Shown here: positions 16,807 through 25,682 of the stretch, piece by piece
Position numbering within the stretch: position 1 is the stretch's first letter
Layout: the number at the start of each line of letters is the position of its first letter
From: Bin5 sp965221145
Lineage (GTDB): Bacteria; Chloroflexota; Anaerolineae; Caldilineales; Caldilineaceae
Length of the DNA stretch: 64,000 nt
Direction of reading: 5' to 3'
NCBI GenBank assembly: GCA_965221145.1
Contig: OZ244877.1
Location: 5,456,001 to 5,520,000, forward strand
Notes under the pieces: generated by a model
Told to the model about the DNA's origin: nothing
Database searches by the model: none
What the model saw: the letters and a program-made list of their open reading frames with translations, nothing else
Translations under genes and position numbers: made by a program

Positions 16807-16850
16807 ACAGGAGTCCGAAGTCGAACGGGCTTAAGACTTCGGACTCCTGT
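16807..16850 (-). terminator. Perfect 16-bp stem-loop downstream of a binding-protein gene
   Basis: 16807-16822 and 16835-16850 are exact inverted repeats (ACAGGAGTCCGAAGTC and complement) with a 12-nt loop. It lies between the binding protein stop at 16867 and the next gene start at 16794. It has the position expected for a structure that protects the upstream message or attenuates the downstream genes. Confidence 0.8.
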
Positions 16851-16866
16851 TGAATAGATTGGGCTG

Positions 16867-18834
16867 CTACCCCTCATCAATCCAGAATTGATGGAACCAG
16901 GTGTCCCCTTCGTCGGGATTGATGACCAACATTTCGTCAGTGCCAAACCGGCCCCAAACGCCACGCAGTTGCTTACTGGCGCCGATGGGCTTAGGACCAT
17001 TCTGCACAAACCCCATGCCGAAAAGCTGGTCAGCCAGGAGCAGCTTCTGGCGATGCAAGGCATCGCGGCGTTCCATCTCGTCGGTAGTGGTAAAGCAGAT
17101 CTCCTCCAATTCAAACAACTCGCGCAGCGTGCCCGTAGGCTCTACGCCTGGGCGTTCAGCCTCCGGCTTGTCCCGGTTTCGCCACCAGGATGCATTGGTC
17201 GGAGCAAAGCCGTGGGCGCCGGTGCCGATGACCAGATCCCACAACCAGGTACCGCCCCACCAGCCGAGGACATATACTTCAAAGTCCCGATTCTTTAATC
17301 TCTCGGCCCGCACGGGCCATGTTCCGCCTTTGGCGATGGAGCGCACACCCACTTCACTCCACTGTTCCGTTATGATCTCAAACACTTCGTCGGTACCAAG
17401 ACCCGATGGCCACCCCGGCACGTAATAGGCGATCAAGGTCATCTTCGAGCCGTCGGCGAATGTTCTGAATCCCTCAGCGTCCCGACTGTCCAAGCCGATG
17501 GCATCCAACATGTCGGACGCTTTCTGTGGATCGTAATCGATCCATTGGCCATCGATCTCCGGATCGTACTGGCCTGACTCGCTGATGCCCTGCCCGACCT
17601 CGCCAAAACCACCGTAGACTGTTTCCAGGATGAGTTCGCGGTCGACCGCGATGGACAAAGCTCGTCGGAAATCCGGTTGGCCGAGGATTTCTGCCCAGTT
17701 GGGATCCACATGCACCGTATTGAAGGCGACGCCCAGGTTTGTTTCTCGCTGGTAGAACAGCGTGTCGATCTGGGACTTTTCCTCATTCTCTTTGAACAGC
17801 GTGATGTCGGCGCCGGTGGTCGTTCGGCGGATGTAGTGTGTTTCGCCGGCCAGGAATTTGAGCCTCTCGGTCTCGCCATCCGCGTCCCCCAGCAGGAAGT
17901 TCTCGCAATAGTCGGTGTAAGGCAACTGCCGGCCTTGCCTGTCTACTGCCCAGTAGTAGGGATTGCGCTCCAGACGGACCAGTTGTCCCTCCTTGTAGTC
18001 CACAATTCGCCAAGGCCACAGGACCGGACGCTCGGGATCCTCCAGGTAGCGGGGCAGTAGCCTGAGCGCGTCAAACATTTCCTGGAATTGCTCATTCGGA
18101 TCCTTGCCGGAAACCGGGTTAAAAGCCGGGTGGAACTTCTCCACGAAATGAGGGGCGCAGCGGTCTATCGGCGAGGTCTCGCCGCCGGCGAATCCCTGGG
18201 TCTCCAACAGAAAGAGGGGCTTGGGCTTGCCGAACGTGACTTGCAGCGTGTAGTCGTCAACCGCGATCAGATTGTCCGCGGCAGGATCCAGATTGTACAG
18301 GCTTTGCGGGGAGTCTGCGAACTCCGAGCGCACAATGTTTTCCCACCACCATAGGGTGTCGGCGGTCGTATAGGGCTCGCCGTCGGACCACCTGACGCCT
18401 TTCCGCAGGAAAAAGGTCAGGGACGTAGAGTCAGCCGCGAACTCCCATCCTTCCGCGAAGTGCGGCACGAATTCGCTGCGATCGGAAAGCAGCCGCGCGA
18501 AGTTGACCTGGGCCAGCATGTCAATGTCCTTTACGTGACCCAGTTTCAAGGTCCCGCCATAGCGGGCTTCCTCAGGCTCGAGAATCTGAACATCCTTGGC
18601 GTCCCAAACCAGTGGATTCTCGGGCAGGCGCTGTTCGAGCGGTGGCAAGGCGCCGGCCTCGACCATCTCGGCCAGCATGGGCGCCTCCGGCCCTGACGGC
18701 GCTGCGGGGGCAGCCGGCATCTCCGCGGGCGCCGCTTCCTGCGCCGCGGGTACGCATGCCGCCAGCGCGGCGCCTGTCGTTGCCAATGCAGACAGATGCA
18801 AAAACGTTCGCCGTGTGATCTCTCGCTCTGTCAT
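16867..18834 (-). CDS. ABC importer solute-binding protein, family 5, large form (Tat lipoprotein)
   Basis: 655 aa, about 100 longer than typical DppA. ATG at 18834 with a strong AGGAGGAA site 8 nt upstream; the longer open frame to 19002 has no site and overlaps the promoter. N-terminus has TRRTFLHLSALATTG and a lipobox ending LAAC, then a Glu/Pro/Ala linker. Landmarks: FAADSTSLTFFLRKGVRWSDG near residue 140 and FRRALSIAVDRELILETVYGG near 400. The extra length lies mainly between them, as in binding proteins of the YejA or large-substrate type. Driven by the promoter at 18974-19002, about 130 nt upstream. Heads the transcription unit with esterase, DppB and DppC. Confidence 0.93.
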   Translation of the reverse strand: MTEREITRRTFLHLSALATTGAALAACVPAAQEAAPAEMPAAPAAPSGPEAPMLAEMVEAGALPPLEQRLPENPLVWDAKDVQILEPEEARYGGTLKLGHVKDIDMLAQVNFARLLSDRSEFVPHFAEGWEFAADSTSLTFFLRKGVRWSDGEPYTTADTLWWWENIVRSEFADSPQSLYNLDPAADNLIAVDDYTLQVTFGKPKPLFLLETQGFAGGETSPIDRCAPHFVEKFHPAFNPVSGKDPNEQFQEMFDALRLLPRYLEDPERPVLWPWRIVDYKEGQLVRLERNPYYWAVDRQGRQLPYTDYCENFLLGDADGETERLKFLAGETHYIRRTTTGADITLFKENEEKSQIDTLFYQRETNLGVAFNTVHVDPNWAEILGQPDFRRALSIAVDRELILETVYGGFGEVGQGISESGQYDPEIDGQWIDYDPQKASDMLDAIGLDSRDAEGFRTFADGSKMTLIAYYVPGWPSGLGTDEVFEIITEQWSEVGVRSIAKGGTWPVRAERLKNRDFEVYVLGWWGGTWLWDLVIGTGAHGFAPTNASWWRNRDKPEAERPGVEPTGTLRELFELEEICFTTTDEMERRDALHRQKLLLADQLFGMGFVQNGPKPIGASKQLRGVWGRFGTDEMLVINPDEGDTWFHQFWIDEG

Positions 18835-18973
18835 GGGTCTTCCTCCTAGTGTAGATGTGCAGCGTGTGACAGATTCCTGTAAATTACTAAAGCACGACGT
18901 AATTGTAGGAGCGCCAAACAATAATTCGCTATTGTTTCTACAATTGCGCCGCAGAAACGAATAAAGTAAATGG

Positions 18974-19002
18974 AGTATAATTAATGGATTCCGATCTGTC
19001 AA
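18974..19002 (-). promoter_or_regulatory. Sigma-70 type promoter within a conserved ~90-bp module (copy 2)
   Basis: Minus strand: TTGACA (18997-19002), 17-bp spacer, TATACT (18974-18979). It reads toward the large binding protein at 18834, leaving a leader of about 130 nt. The block 18958-19046 is the second copy of the module found at 4071-4159; shared flanks include TCGAC upstream of the -35 and TCCAT downstream of the -10. The remainder of the 407-base gap (18835-19241) shows no gene. Confidence 0.82.
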
Positions 19003-19241
19003 TGTCGACTTACGCTTCAGGGCGTCCCAAAATGGAAATGTGTTTCCTCTGGTCAGGCAGAAGGGGAGGAGAAGTCAACTTCAGCAAGGAAGGAGGGGCG
19101 ACGAGCCGGACACGCAGCGAGTTGAGAAGCCAAGCAGCAGGAGGCGAGCCTGTGAGGGGAAGGATGACGATGCAGGATTATGTCGATGGACGCTTGTTCC
19201 TCGGAGATCGATCTGCGGTGGCAATCATGCCTTCGTTTCTG

Positions 19242-20090
19242 TCACAACGGATTCACCGGCCGAGGATATTGATCCTCCGGCATGTCCAGCCCGAGCTTCC
19301 ACGGCGCTTTGATCCCGTATCCCAACTCAGAGCCGCCACTGATGATCAGTTCAATTCCGCTGATGTAACTTGCGCTGTCGCTGGCCAGGAAGAGGCAGGC
19401 ATGTCCTGCCTCCTCGATGCTGCCGCTGCGCCCCGGCCACTGCCAGCTATCCACCAGCTTGTCCATCTCTTCAGGATTCTCCGAGCGAGCAACCCCTTGG
19501 ATGCGGCTATCGGATATGATGTTGCCGGGCAGGACAGCGTTCACCCGCACACCGTAGCGTGCTTCGTCAATGGCCAACGCCTTGGTGAAGGCGCTGATGC
19601 CACCTTTGGTCGCACAGTAGGTCGTGGCCAACTGCTGCCCCATTGCCCCGACCAGGCTACCCAGATTTATGATATTGCCGCGCGTCTGCCGCAGGTGGGG
19701 CAGGGCGAACTTGCAGCCAGCGAAGTAGCTGACCAGGTTCACCCGCAGCAGCTCTTCGAACTCTGCGATTGAGAACTCGTCAATCGTCTTGTGAGGCGGG
19801 TGTGTGCCGGCGTTGTTGATCAGACAGTCCAGTCGGCCATAGCGCGCCACCGTCCTGTCAACCACGCGCTTGATCTCGTCAGGATAGCGCACGTCGCACG
19901 GTTCAAAGTGGCATTCGCCGGGACCTTGCGCCGTCAGTTCCGCGGCCAGCGCCTCGCCGGCCTCCCTGCCGCGTGCGCAGATGACAACAGGCGCGCCGGC
20001 CGCACAGAATACCCGGGCGCAGCCTTCGCCAATCCCTTTGCTGCCGCCGGTAATCAAGCTGACTTTGTCAAAGCCCTGGATGTTGCTCAC
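19242..20090 (-). CDS. Short-chain dehydrogenase/reductase (SDR)
   Basis: 282 aa, classical SDR. Cofactor motif TGGSKGIGEG (about residues 14-23), NNAG near residue 90, catalytic Ser in NLGSLVGAMG near 145 and YCATK (the YxxxK pair) near 160. The basic residue of CARGRE after strand 2 suggests NADP(H), but this is weak. GTG at 20090 is the only sensible start. It follows a hydroxypyruvate-isomerase-like TIM barrel and lies at the 3' end of the unit with aldo/keto reductase and dioxygenases, so it probably oxidises or reduces a sugar or sugar acid. Substrate not determinable. Confidence 0.9.
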   Translation of the reverse strand: MSNIQGFDKVSLITGGSKGIGEGCARVFCAAGAPVVICARGREAGEALAAELTAQGPGECHFEPCDVRYPDEIKRVVDRTVARYGRLDCLINNAGTHPPHKTIDEFSIAEFEELLRVNLVSYFAGCKFALPHLRQTRGNIINLGSLVGAMGQQLATTYCATKGGISAFTKALAIDEARYGVRVNAVLPGNIISDSRIQGVARSENPEEMDKLVDSWQWPGRSGSIEEAGHACLFLASDSASYISGIELIISGGSELGYGIKAPWKLGLDMPEDQYPRPVNPL

Positions 20091-20168
20091 GGGATGAACC
20101 GCCTTGTTCCCTCTGAAACTGTGAGACCGGAGAAAAGAGATGACACGGGTGAACCCAATTCCAAATTC

Positions 20169-20996
20169 CTACTCCTGACGATTGACCTGGTCGACGACCT
20201 CTCTGATATGCGCCAGCGCGGCGCCTACATCGGGTTGGGTCGGCACGCACTCAAGACCGAGGTAGCCGTCGTAGCCGGCGCGTTTCGCCGCGCTGAGCAG
20301 GTTCAGATAGTTGATCTCACCGGTTCCAGGCTCGTGCCGCCCGGGCACATCGGCGATATGAATGTGACGCACCAGATCGATCTCCTGCGTGAGACTGCTG
20401 ATCAGGTTGCCCTCGTTGACCTGATGATGATAGGCGTCGAACGTCAAGCCGACCGCCGCACTGTCCACCGCGCGCACGATAGCTGCGCCCTCCTGCCAGG
20501 AGGCGATGAAATAGTCGACATGGTCCACCAATGTGTTCAGGCACTCCACTAGCAGAAGCATCCCTTCGCCCTCGGCGATTGGCGCCACCGCTTTCAGCGC
20601 CCGAACGATATTGTCCTGCTGACGCCGGCGCTGTTCGCGCTGTTGCTCAGTGCGCTGGTAGTCGTACCACGGCTGTCCCGCCCCCCAATTCACCTCTTCG
20701 ACCAGCAGACCCAGTTGTGAACAACCCAACTGCCGCGCCACGTCGCACGAGGCCCGCACAGCATCGGCCAAGGCTGCGTTCTGGTCCCCGTCAAGCAGGT
20801 ACACTTTGGGATCAACGCTGATGTTAGCGACCACCAGCCCGTAGCGTTTGGTGCGTTCAATGATCGTCGGCACGTCTCGTTCCAGCCATATGCCAAATTC
20901 GAAGGCTGGCAGACCCAGTTCCGCCACCGCGTCGATGCGGTCCACAAAATCTCGGTCTTCAAACATGAACTCGATGTTCGCCGACAGTTCAAGCAT
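20169..20996 (-). CDS. TIM-barrel isomerase, hydroxypyruvate isomerase (Hyi/OtnI)-like
   Basis: 275 aa, AP-endonuclease-2-type TIM barrel. Characteristic Hyi features are the start LSANIEFMFEDRDF, the metal-ligand region LLLVECLNT (about residue 145), VGLTFDAYHHQV (about 175) and the diagnostic HIHIADVPGRHEPGTGEINY (about 205-225), followed by GYLGLECVP. ATG at 20996 with AGGGAG upstream. In this family a divalent metal supports ketose/aldose isomerisation such as hydroxypyruvate to tartronate semialdehyde. A second gene with the same PGRHEPGTGEINY motif lies at 36491-37264. It sits between a PhyH dioxygenase gene and an SDR gene on one strand. Confidence 0.85.
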   Translation of the reverse strand: MLELSANIEFMFEDRDFVDRIDAVAELGLPAFEFGIWLERDVPTIIERTKRYGLVVANISVDPKVYLLDGDQNAALADAVRASCDVARQLGCSQLGLLVEEVNWGAGQPWYDYQRTEQQREQRRRQQDNIVRALKAVAPIAEGEGMLLLVECLNTLVDHVDYFIASWQEGAAIVRAVDSAAVGLTFDAYHHQVNEGNLISSLTQEIDLVRHIHIADVPGRHEPGTGEINYLNLLSAAKRAGYDGYLGLECVPTQPDVGAALAHIREVVDQVNRQE

Positions 20997-21059
20997 TCTG
21001 GCGCTCCCTGGTTGGATGGTGAACCGGTACGTTCGTTATCCTGTTGGCCGTCCACCTCG

Positions 21060-21962
21060 CTACTTCGTCCACACCCGCTCATCCGTAACATCGCCTGGGA
21101 AGCCCTGCACGGCGCCGTCCAGACCGACGTGCGGGCTGGGCCAACACTGTCCGCCCATCACTGCGAATTCGTCGTGCTTCCCGCTCAACCAGAAGAACAT
21201 TTCCGCCGCGTCGTTGCAGTCCCGCGTCGGCGGTCTCGTCGTGGGGCGGTCGAAGAACTCGTAGTTTGCGGTGCGCAAGTCGAAATCCGGTTCGATGATC
21301 CAGTCGCGCACCGGCGTCGTCGTCCGCCAGCAATTGAAGCGAAAGAGATGCCGATGCCCCTTGGCCGTGGAGCTTGTTCGGCGGTGCCAGAGGTTATACG
21401 ACATGATCAGAATTGACCCGGCCGGCGCCGCGGGCGGCGCGAAACGTACCCCTCCCTTGAGGTTGCCGTAATGACCGACCGGAGCGGAGGCAAGATGATG
21501 CGACCCCGGCAGAACCTCTGTGGGGCCTTTTTCCGTGGGCACGTCCTCGGGATGGTAGAAGACTTCCACGTAGTTCAACTTCTTGTTATGCACATAATTG
21601 CCGTCGCGGTGCCATCCCCCCGGCTTGAGCATCGGCGTTTCGGCACGGTGGTCGCTGATGATAATCGGCAGTGTGAAATCTCGCCCGAGCAGCGAGCGTA
21701 ACGCGCCGGCCACCTCCGCGTTGAGCAGCACTTGCTCGACGAACCAATCCTCCTCCAACAGCGGCAGGTGAAACTCGATCTCTTTGGAGCGGCGCGGCGT
21801 CTTCAATTCCGGGCGCGCCTGCACGATGTCGTTGGTGCGCTCGATGACGCGCCGGTTGATCTCCGCCGGCACGACTGCGGGCAGTATCATGTAGCCCTTT
21901 TTGCAAAAGTCGAGAATCTGGGAGTCGGTCATGGTTGGGCGAATGTCACTGATTCTCTTCAT
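21060..21962 (-). CDS. Phytanoyl-CoA dioxygenase (PhyH)-like Fe(II)/2-oxoglutarate oxygenase
   Basis: 300 aa. Double-stranded beta-helix oxygenase with the iron-binding HxD in GGWHRDGNYVHNKKLNY (about residue 130), substrate-core strand EVFYHPEDVPTEKGPTEVLPGSHHL, the distal His in NLWHRRTSSTAKG and the Arg expected to bind 2-oxoglutarate shortly after (GHRHLFRFNCWR). ATG at 21962 with GGAGGTGAG. The preceding gene stops 4 bases upstream, so translation is probably coupled. The same two-gene arrangement occurs at 25682-26965, and the two oxygenases are clearly paralogous (shared DFCKKGYM/DFCRKGYL start and WFVDGVF/WFVEQVL region). Substrate unknown. Confidence 0.9.
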   Translation of the reverse strand: MKRISDIRPTMTDSQILDFCKKGYMILPAVVPAEINRRVIERTNDIVQARPELKTPRRSKEIEFHLPLLEEDWFVEQVLLNAEVAGALRSLLGRDFTLPIIISDHRAETPMLKPGGWHRDGNYVHNKKLNYVEVFYHPEDVPTEKGPTEVLPGSHHLASAPVGHYGNLKGGVRFAPPAAPAGSILIMSYNLWHRRTSSTAKGHRHLFRFNCWRTTTPVRDWIIEPDFDLRTANYEFFDRPTTRPPTRDCNDAAEMFFWLSGKHDEFAVMGGQCWPSPHVGLDGAVQGFPGDVTDERVWTK

Positions 21963-21965
21963 GTC

Positions 21966-22334
21966 TCACCTCCATCTTTCAAGCACGAACTCACCACCGA
22001 CCTCATACGTTCGCGTTTCGTCCATCCACAATGCCAACTCGGGAAACTTGATCACCCGCCAGCCCCCCTGGATCGCATGGATAACAGTCTTGTACGGCCA
22101 GTCCTCCGGATCCAACGGCCCTTCGTTCGTCTCGCCGTCTTCCAGAATCAGCATTCCGACCACCTCCGCGCTGATCGTCAGCCCGCTTACGCGCAGGAAC
22201 AGCAACTGCTGCCGCGGCGGCGTCTCGTCGAGCGCTTCGAGAATCCCTTGCAAGCTGGCTTCCACGGGTCTTCCTTGCGCCAGCTCCTCCAGACACCGCT
22301 CCACCCGCTCTCTGATTCTGTCGTAATCGGCCAT
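21966..22334 (-). CDS. Unknown ~122-residue protein paired with a PhyH oxygenase (copy 1)
   Basis: 122 aa, no family recognised. ATG at 22334 with GAGG about 9 nt upstream. The first half is helical and charged (ERVERCLEELAQGRPVEASLQ, then ILEALDETPPRQQLLFLRV). The second half has a conserved core: DPEDWPYKTVIHAIQGGWRV, IKFPELALWMDE and EFVLERWR at the C-terminus. The protein at 26603-26965 shares the pattern DP.DWPY..V..A...GWRV.KFPELAL and ends EFILEK. Both lie directly upstream of a PhyH gene on the same strand with spacing of a few to ~30 bases, suggesting a dedicated partner, chaperone or regulator of the oxygenase. Confidence 0.75.
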   Translation of the reverse strand: MADYDRIRERVERCLEELAQGRPVEASLQGILEALDETPPRQQLLFLRVSGLTISAEVVGMLILEDGETNEGPLDPEDWPYKTVIHAIQGGWRVIKFPELALWMDETRTYEVGGEFVLERWR

Positions 22335-22428
22335 GTTGCGATCCCTCACACTGTTTCCCGCTCATGTGGACCAGTTGAATAGATTCGCTAACTCGTATGG
22401 ACCCCTGACCAACGAATCGACCCTCCTG

Positions 22429-23349
22429 CTAACCGTCATATAATTCACCGGGTGTGTTCTCAAGTATCGTCTCGATCCGAGCAAGCTCGTCATCACTGAA
22501 GGTAATGTCCGCGGCGACGAGGTGATCGCGCACCTGCTCGGGATTTTTTGCTCCGACCAGCACACAACTCACCACAGGCAGCCGCAGGAGCCATCCGATG
22601 GCCATCTGTACCAGGCTGATCCCTTTGTCGGCGGCCAACTCTTGAAGCCGGTCCGCCACCTCGACATAATGCGCGAAGCCCGCTCCCCGAAAACGCGGCA
22701 ACTGAGATCGTTCGTCATCGGCGGGAAACTGGTGGCCGACCCGATAGCGCCCGGTCAGCAACCCCTTGGCCAGCGGGCTGTGCGCCAGGACGCCAATCCC
22801 GTGGCGCTCACAGAAGGGCAGGACCGCCGCCTCCACCCGTCGGTCGAGCATGTTGTAACGCGGCTGATTGGTGTGGAAACGCGCTGTCTCGAAGGCCGGC
22901 TGCATATGTTCGACGTGAAAATTGGAAACGCCGATATAGCGCGTCTTGCCCTGTTCCCGCAGTCGTTCGAGGGCCTGCATGGTCTGATCGAACGGGTAGG
23001 CAGGATCCGGGTGGTGGATCTGGTATAGGTCGACATAGTCCACGTTCAGATTGCGCAGACTATCGTCCATCGCCGCTCTGATGCCTGCCGGCGAATAGTC
23101 GCCGATCACCTTGGTGGCCAGAAAGCATCGATCACGGTATCCGTCCTTGAGCGCCTGCCCAAGCCGCGCCTCGCTGGGGTGATACGCCTGGGCGGTATCG
23201 ATCAGATTGATGCCACTGTCGATGGCTGTTCGAGTGATCGTTGTCGCCATCTGTTCGTCCATGCGGCCCATGTGACCGCCGAGCGGCCACGTACCCAGTC
23301 CAATGACCGACACTCGCGTTCCGTCTCTGGTGAGTTGCCGGTATTTCAT
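22429..23349 (-). CDS. Aldo/keto reductase
   Basis: 306 aa from the ATG at 23349, which has GGAGGGAG 6 nt upstream. An ATG at 23355 would overlap the preceding stop as ATGA. NAD(P)H-dependent oxidoreductase TIM barrel: GLGTWPLGGHMG near residue 17, active-site Asp/Tyr in NLIDTAQAYHPSEARLGQAL (about 45-60), Lys in CFLATKV (about 75) and His in YQIHHPDP (about 110), so the AKR tetrad is intact. The NADP-binding C-terminal segment ending VGAKNPEQVRDH is present. Translationally coupled to the GH116-like gene upstream, suggesting reduction or oxidation of a released sugar or ketone. Confidence 0.92.
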   Translation of the reverse strand: MKYRQLTRDGTRVSVIGLGTWPLGGHMGRMDEQMATTITRTAIDSGINLIDTAQAYHPSEARLGQALKDGYRDRCFLATKVIGDYSPAGIRAAMDDSLRNLNVDYVDLYQIHHPDPAYPFDQTMQALERLREQGKTRYIGVSNFHVEHMQPAFETARFHTNQPRYNMLDRRVEAAVLPFCERHGIGVLAHSPLAKGLLTGRYRVGHQFPADDERSQLPRFRGAGFAHYVEVADRLQELAADKGISLVQMAIGWLLRLPVVSCVLVGAKNPEQVRDHLVAADITFSDDELARIETILENTPGELYDG

Positions 23350-23351
23350 CT

Positions 23352-25682
23352 TCATCTCCCTCCCGCCGCAGCGCGGATGACACGGTCCACCAGACCGCCT
23401 GGCTGGGAAGGCGCACGCAGATCCTGCCCCTGCATCGCCGCCGGCACCGCCCACAACTGGGTGCCGATCGTGTACTCGGTGCCAAAGGCAAGCTGGCCGC
23501 TGGGGCTGTCAACGATGTTCGTGCCGTACCACGACATCCCTCCCTCGCAATGCACGTTGTGGATCAGGCGCCGGATCACTTCCAGCCCGAACTCCGCCTG
23601 GCCCGCATACATGTAGGTCAGACCCAGTGTGATCGGGGCATGTAGACAGATCTGGGTTGCCGGCCAGGAATACCAGAGATCGTCCACCGACTCCAACTCT
23701 TCACCACCCGCGGCAGGCACGCCCTCCGGCGTCGTGTAATGGACAGTGCCCAAGGGCGTCGCCGCCACACAGGTGCGCTTGATTGTCTCTAACGTTGTCG
23801 CTACTCGATCCGGGCGGAATATCCCCTCCACCCCGTGCCAGCCGGCCATCCATTCCCCGTCCAACTGCACCGAGAAAATATCGTCCGAGCGATCCCCGGT
23901 CTCGGGGTCCAGGTAGCGCAAATAGTAGTCACCCGTCCAGGTCTTGTTCTCTATCGAATCGCTCCCTGCACTGATCCACGCCTGGCACTGGGCGGCAAAA
24001 TCCTCGTCCCCGGCCGCCCGCGCCATCCGCTCCGCCATCCGCAACGCCACCAGGTGCAGCCCCCCCACATGGGGCACGATGCCGGCCCAATGGCTGAACT
24101 CGTACCATTCGGTCTCGAAAAAGATGTGGATATGGACGCTGACCAGCCGATCGGGCATGGAGACGATCCCGTCCGGTCCGCGATTCAGATCAGCCATGAA
24201 CTCGATGCTCTTCTTGACCGAAGGGTAAAACTCTTGCACGAAGGCGTCATCGCCATGCAGCAGTCCGTAGCGATCTATCAGGTCAACGTAACACGGGACG
24301 TTGGTCGTAACCTGGTAACCCGGCGTCGGGCTGGCCATTTCACAACCGCCCGTCCATTGCGTGATGCCGCCGAAGATGAGCGGCGGCGCTCCGTTCTCAC
24401 TCTGGTAGGCCTTCTGTCCTCGCAGCGTCGACAGCACCAGTTGCGGGTAGAAGTAGACCAGCGGGATGCCGCCAAAATATGCCGTGGGCAAGCACTCCAT
24501 CTGTGGGCAAGAGCGCGGGCTTTCGTTCGTGGCGAACAGGCCGTCCTCCGCACGGCACCACTCGCCGATCGGCGGCTCTGCCACCGCCCACAACGTGGTC
24601 TCGGCGTAGGTATGCAACGTGTTGACCAGCGCCTCGCGCAGCCACGCCGGCAGCGTCTGCTCGGAGAACACCACTTCCTGCCAGGCCAGAACTCGTTCCA
24701 GCAGCGTCTCGTGCTCCTCTGCCAGCAAGGCCGCCGCGTCCAACGCACTCGCATAGCGCGTCGTGTGCATGTGCCGGAAAGCCCGCGGACCGACCATCGG
24801 ATCGCCGGTGCTCATCCAGTGCGGGCTGTACCAGGTCAGCACGTAGCGAACTGTTTTCTCTTCGCCCGGCGCCAGCGTAAAGTCCAGCGCGACGGAGGCT
24901 CCCGATTGGATCTCTTCGGTCGCTGGCAGGCTCTGCTCGATGCGCGCCCAAGCGGCGGCGTCCGATCCCAGTTCGCCGCCTGTGCGTACCGCGTGATCGC
25001 CGATCACGCCCAATACGTAGCTGCAACGCCGGGAGGTCACGCTGACCCCGCGCACCGGTGATGAAATCTCCTGCCGCGGGAACAGGTTCGCCCAGGACTC
25101 GCCCACGCTCGGGCCGAAAAAGCTGAACGCCAGCGTGCCAGACTGAGGAGCGTCCGTGACGTTGCGCAGATGCACCTCAAACACGGCCCCCGGCAGAATA
25201 GATCGATCCACGTCTCCCGGCAGGAATGGGGCCCACGCCCGCAGGCCGACATCTACCGGCGCATCCGTCTCAAACTCCAGGTCCGCCACCGGGTAGTGGC
25301 CCCAATAGTGGATGTCCCGCGCCAGGCGCACACCCGGCATCTCCAACGGCGGCGGCAGCGGTTCATTGGCGGCGGCGCCGGATCCCTTCTCCGGGCTTTG
25401 CTGTCCGGTCGTCAGCACCCAGGCCGTTCCACCGACGCTGAGTCCCAGAAAGGGCAGGTTCAGCGCCCCGCGACGCGGCACATGTGAGTTGAAAATGCTG
25501 CACAAGCCGAAGAGACCGCTGCTATCGAGATCCAGACAACCCGTGTCCAGGCTGCCCAGCGGCACCCCACACAAGGCGCGATAGGAACGCCGGTGGATGA
25601 CCCCGACCACCGGCGCGGAGAACCCCGCTGCCCGGAATTCAACCCACTCGCGTTCAGGCAAGTCGGTCGGAAACAGAGCCAT
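23352..25682 (-). CDS. GH116-like glycosidase (non-lysosomal glucosylceramidase / DUF608 type)
   Basis: 776 aa. N-terminal beta domain starts with GFSAPVVGVIHRRSYRALCGVPLGSLDTGCLDL, the GH116N hallmark, then an (alpha/alpha)6-barrel catalytic region. Motifs: YAETTLWAVAEPPIGEWCRAEDGLFATNE (about residue 350), WTGGCEMASPTPGYQ, and DDIFSVQLDGEWMAGWHG (about 610), matching the DxxxxxQLxGxW motif that carries the acid/base Asp in the family. Known members cleave beta-glucosides or beta-xylosides. No signal peptide, so likely intracellular. The start codon overlaps the PhyH stop as TGATG, and the stop abuts the aldo/keto reductase, so all three are co-translated. The catalytic nucleophile Glu could not be assigned with certainty. 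Confidence 0.8.
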   Translation of the reverse strand: MALFPTDLPEREWVEFRAAGFSAPVVGVIHRRSYRALCGVPLGSLDTGCLDLDSSGLFGLCSIFNSHVPRRGALNLPFLGLSVGGTAWVLTTGQQSPEKGSGAAANEPLPPPLEMPGVRLARDIHYWGHYPVADLEFETDAPVDVGLRAWAPFLPGDVDRSILPGAVFEVHLRNVTDAPQSGTLAFSFFGPSVGESWANLFPRQEISSPVRGVSVTSRRCSYVLGVIGDHAVRTGGELGSDAAAWARIEQSLPATEEIQSGASVALDFTLAPGEEKTVRYVLTWYSPHWMSTGDPMVGPRAFRHMHTTRYASALDAAALLAEEHETLLERVLAWQEVVFSEQTLPAWLREALVNTLHTYAETTLWAVAEPPIGEWCRAEDGLFATNESPRSCPQMECLPTAYFGGIPLVYFYPQLVLSTLRGQKAYQSENGAPPLIFGGITQWTGGCEMASPTPGYQVTTNVPCYVDLIDRYGLLHGDDAFVQEFYPSVKKSIEFMADLNRGPDGIVSMPDRLVSVHIHIFFETEWYEFSHWAGIVPHVGGLHLVALRMAERMARAAGDEDFAAQCQAWISAGSDSIENKTWTGDYYLRYLDPETGDRSDDIFSVQLDGEWMAGWHGVEGIFRPDRVATTLETIKRTCVAATPLGTVHYTTPEGVPAAGGEELESVDDLWYSWPATQICLHAPITLGLTYMYAGQAEFGLEVIRRLIHNVHCEGGMSWYGTNIVDSPSGQLAFGTEYTIGTQLWAVPAAMQGQDLRAPSQPGGLVDRVIRAAAGGR

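Noticed and set aside
19040..19312. Plus-strand small frames upstream of the SDR stop
   Set aside because: They overlap the conserved promoter module and the SDR 3' end in antisense; no ribosome site or motif.
23835..25061. 408-codon open frame on the plus strand opposite the GH116-like gene
   Set aside because: High GC lets the antisense strand stay open; the minus-strand protein has coherent glycosidase motifs and coupled neighbours.
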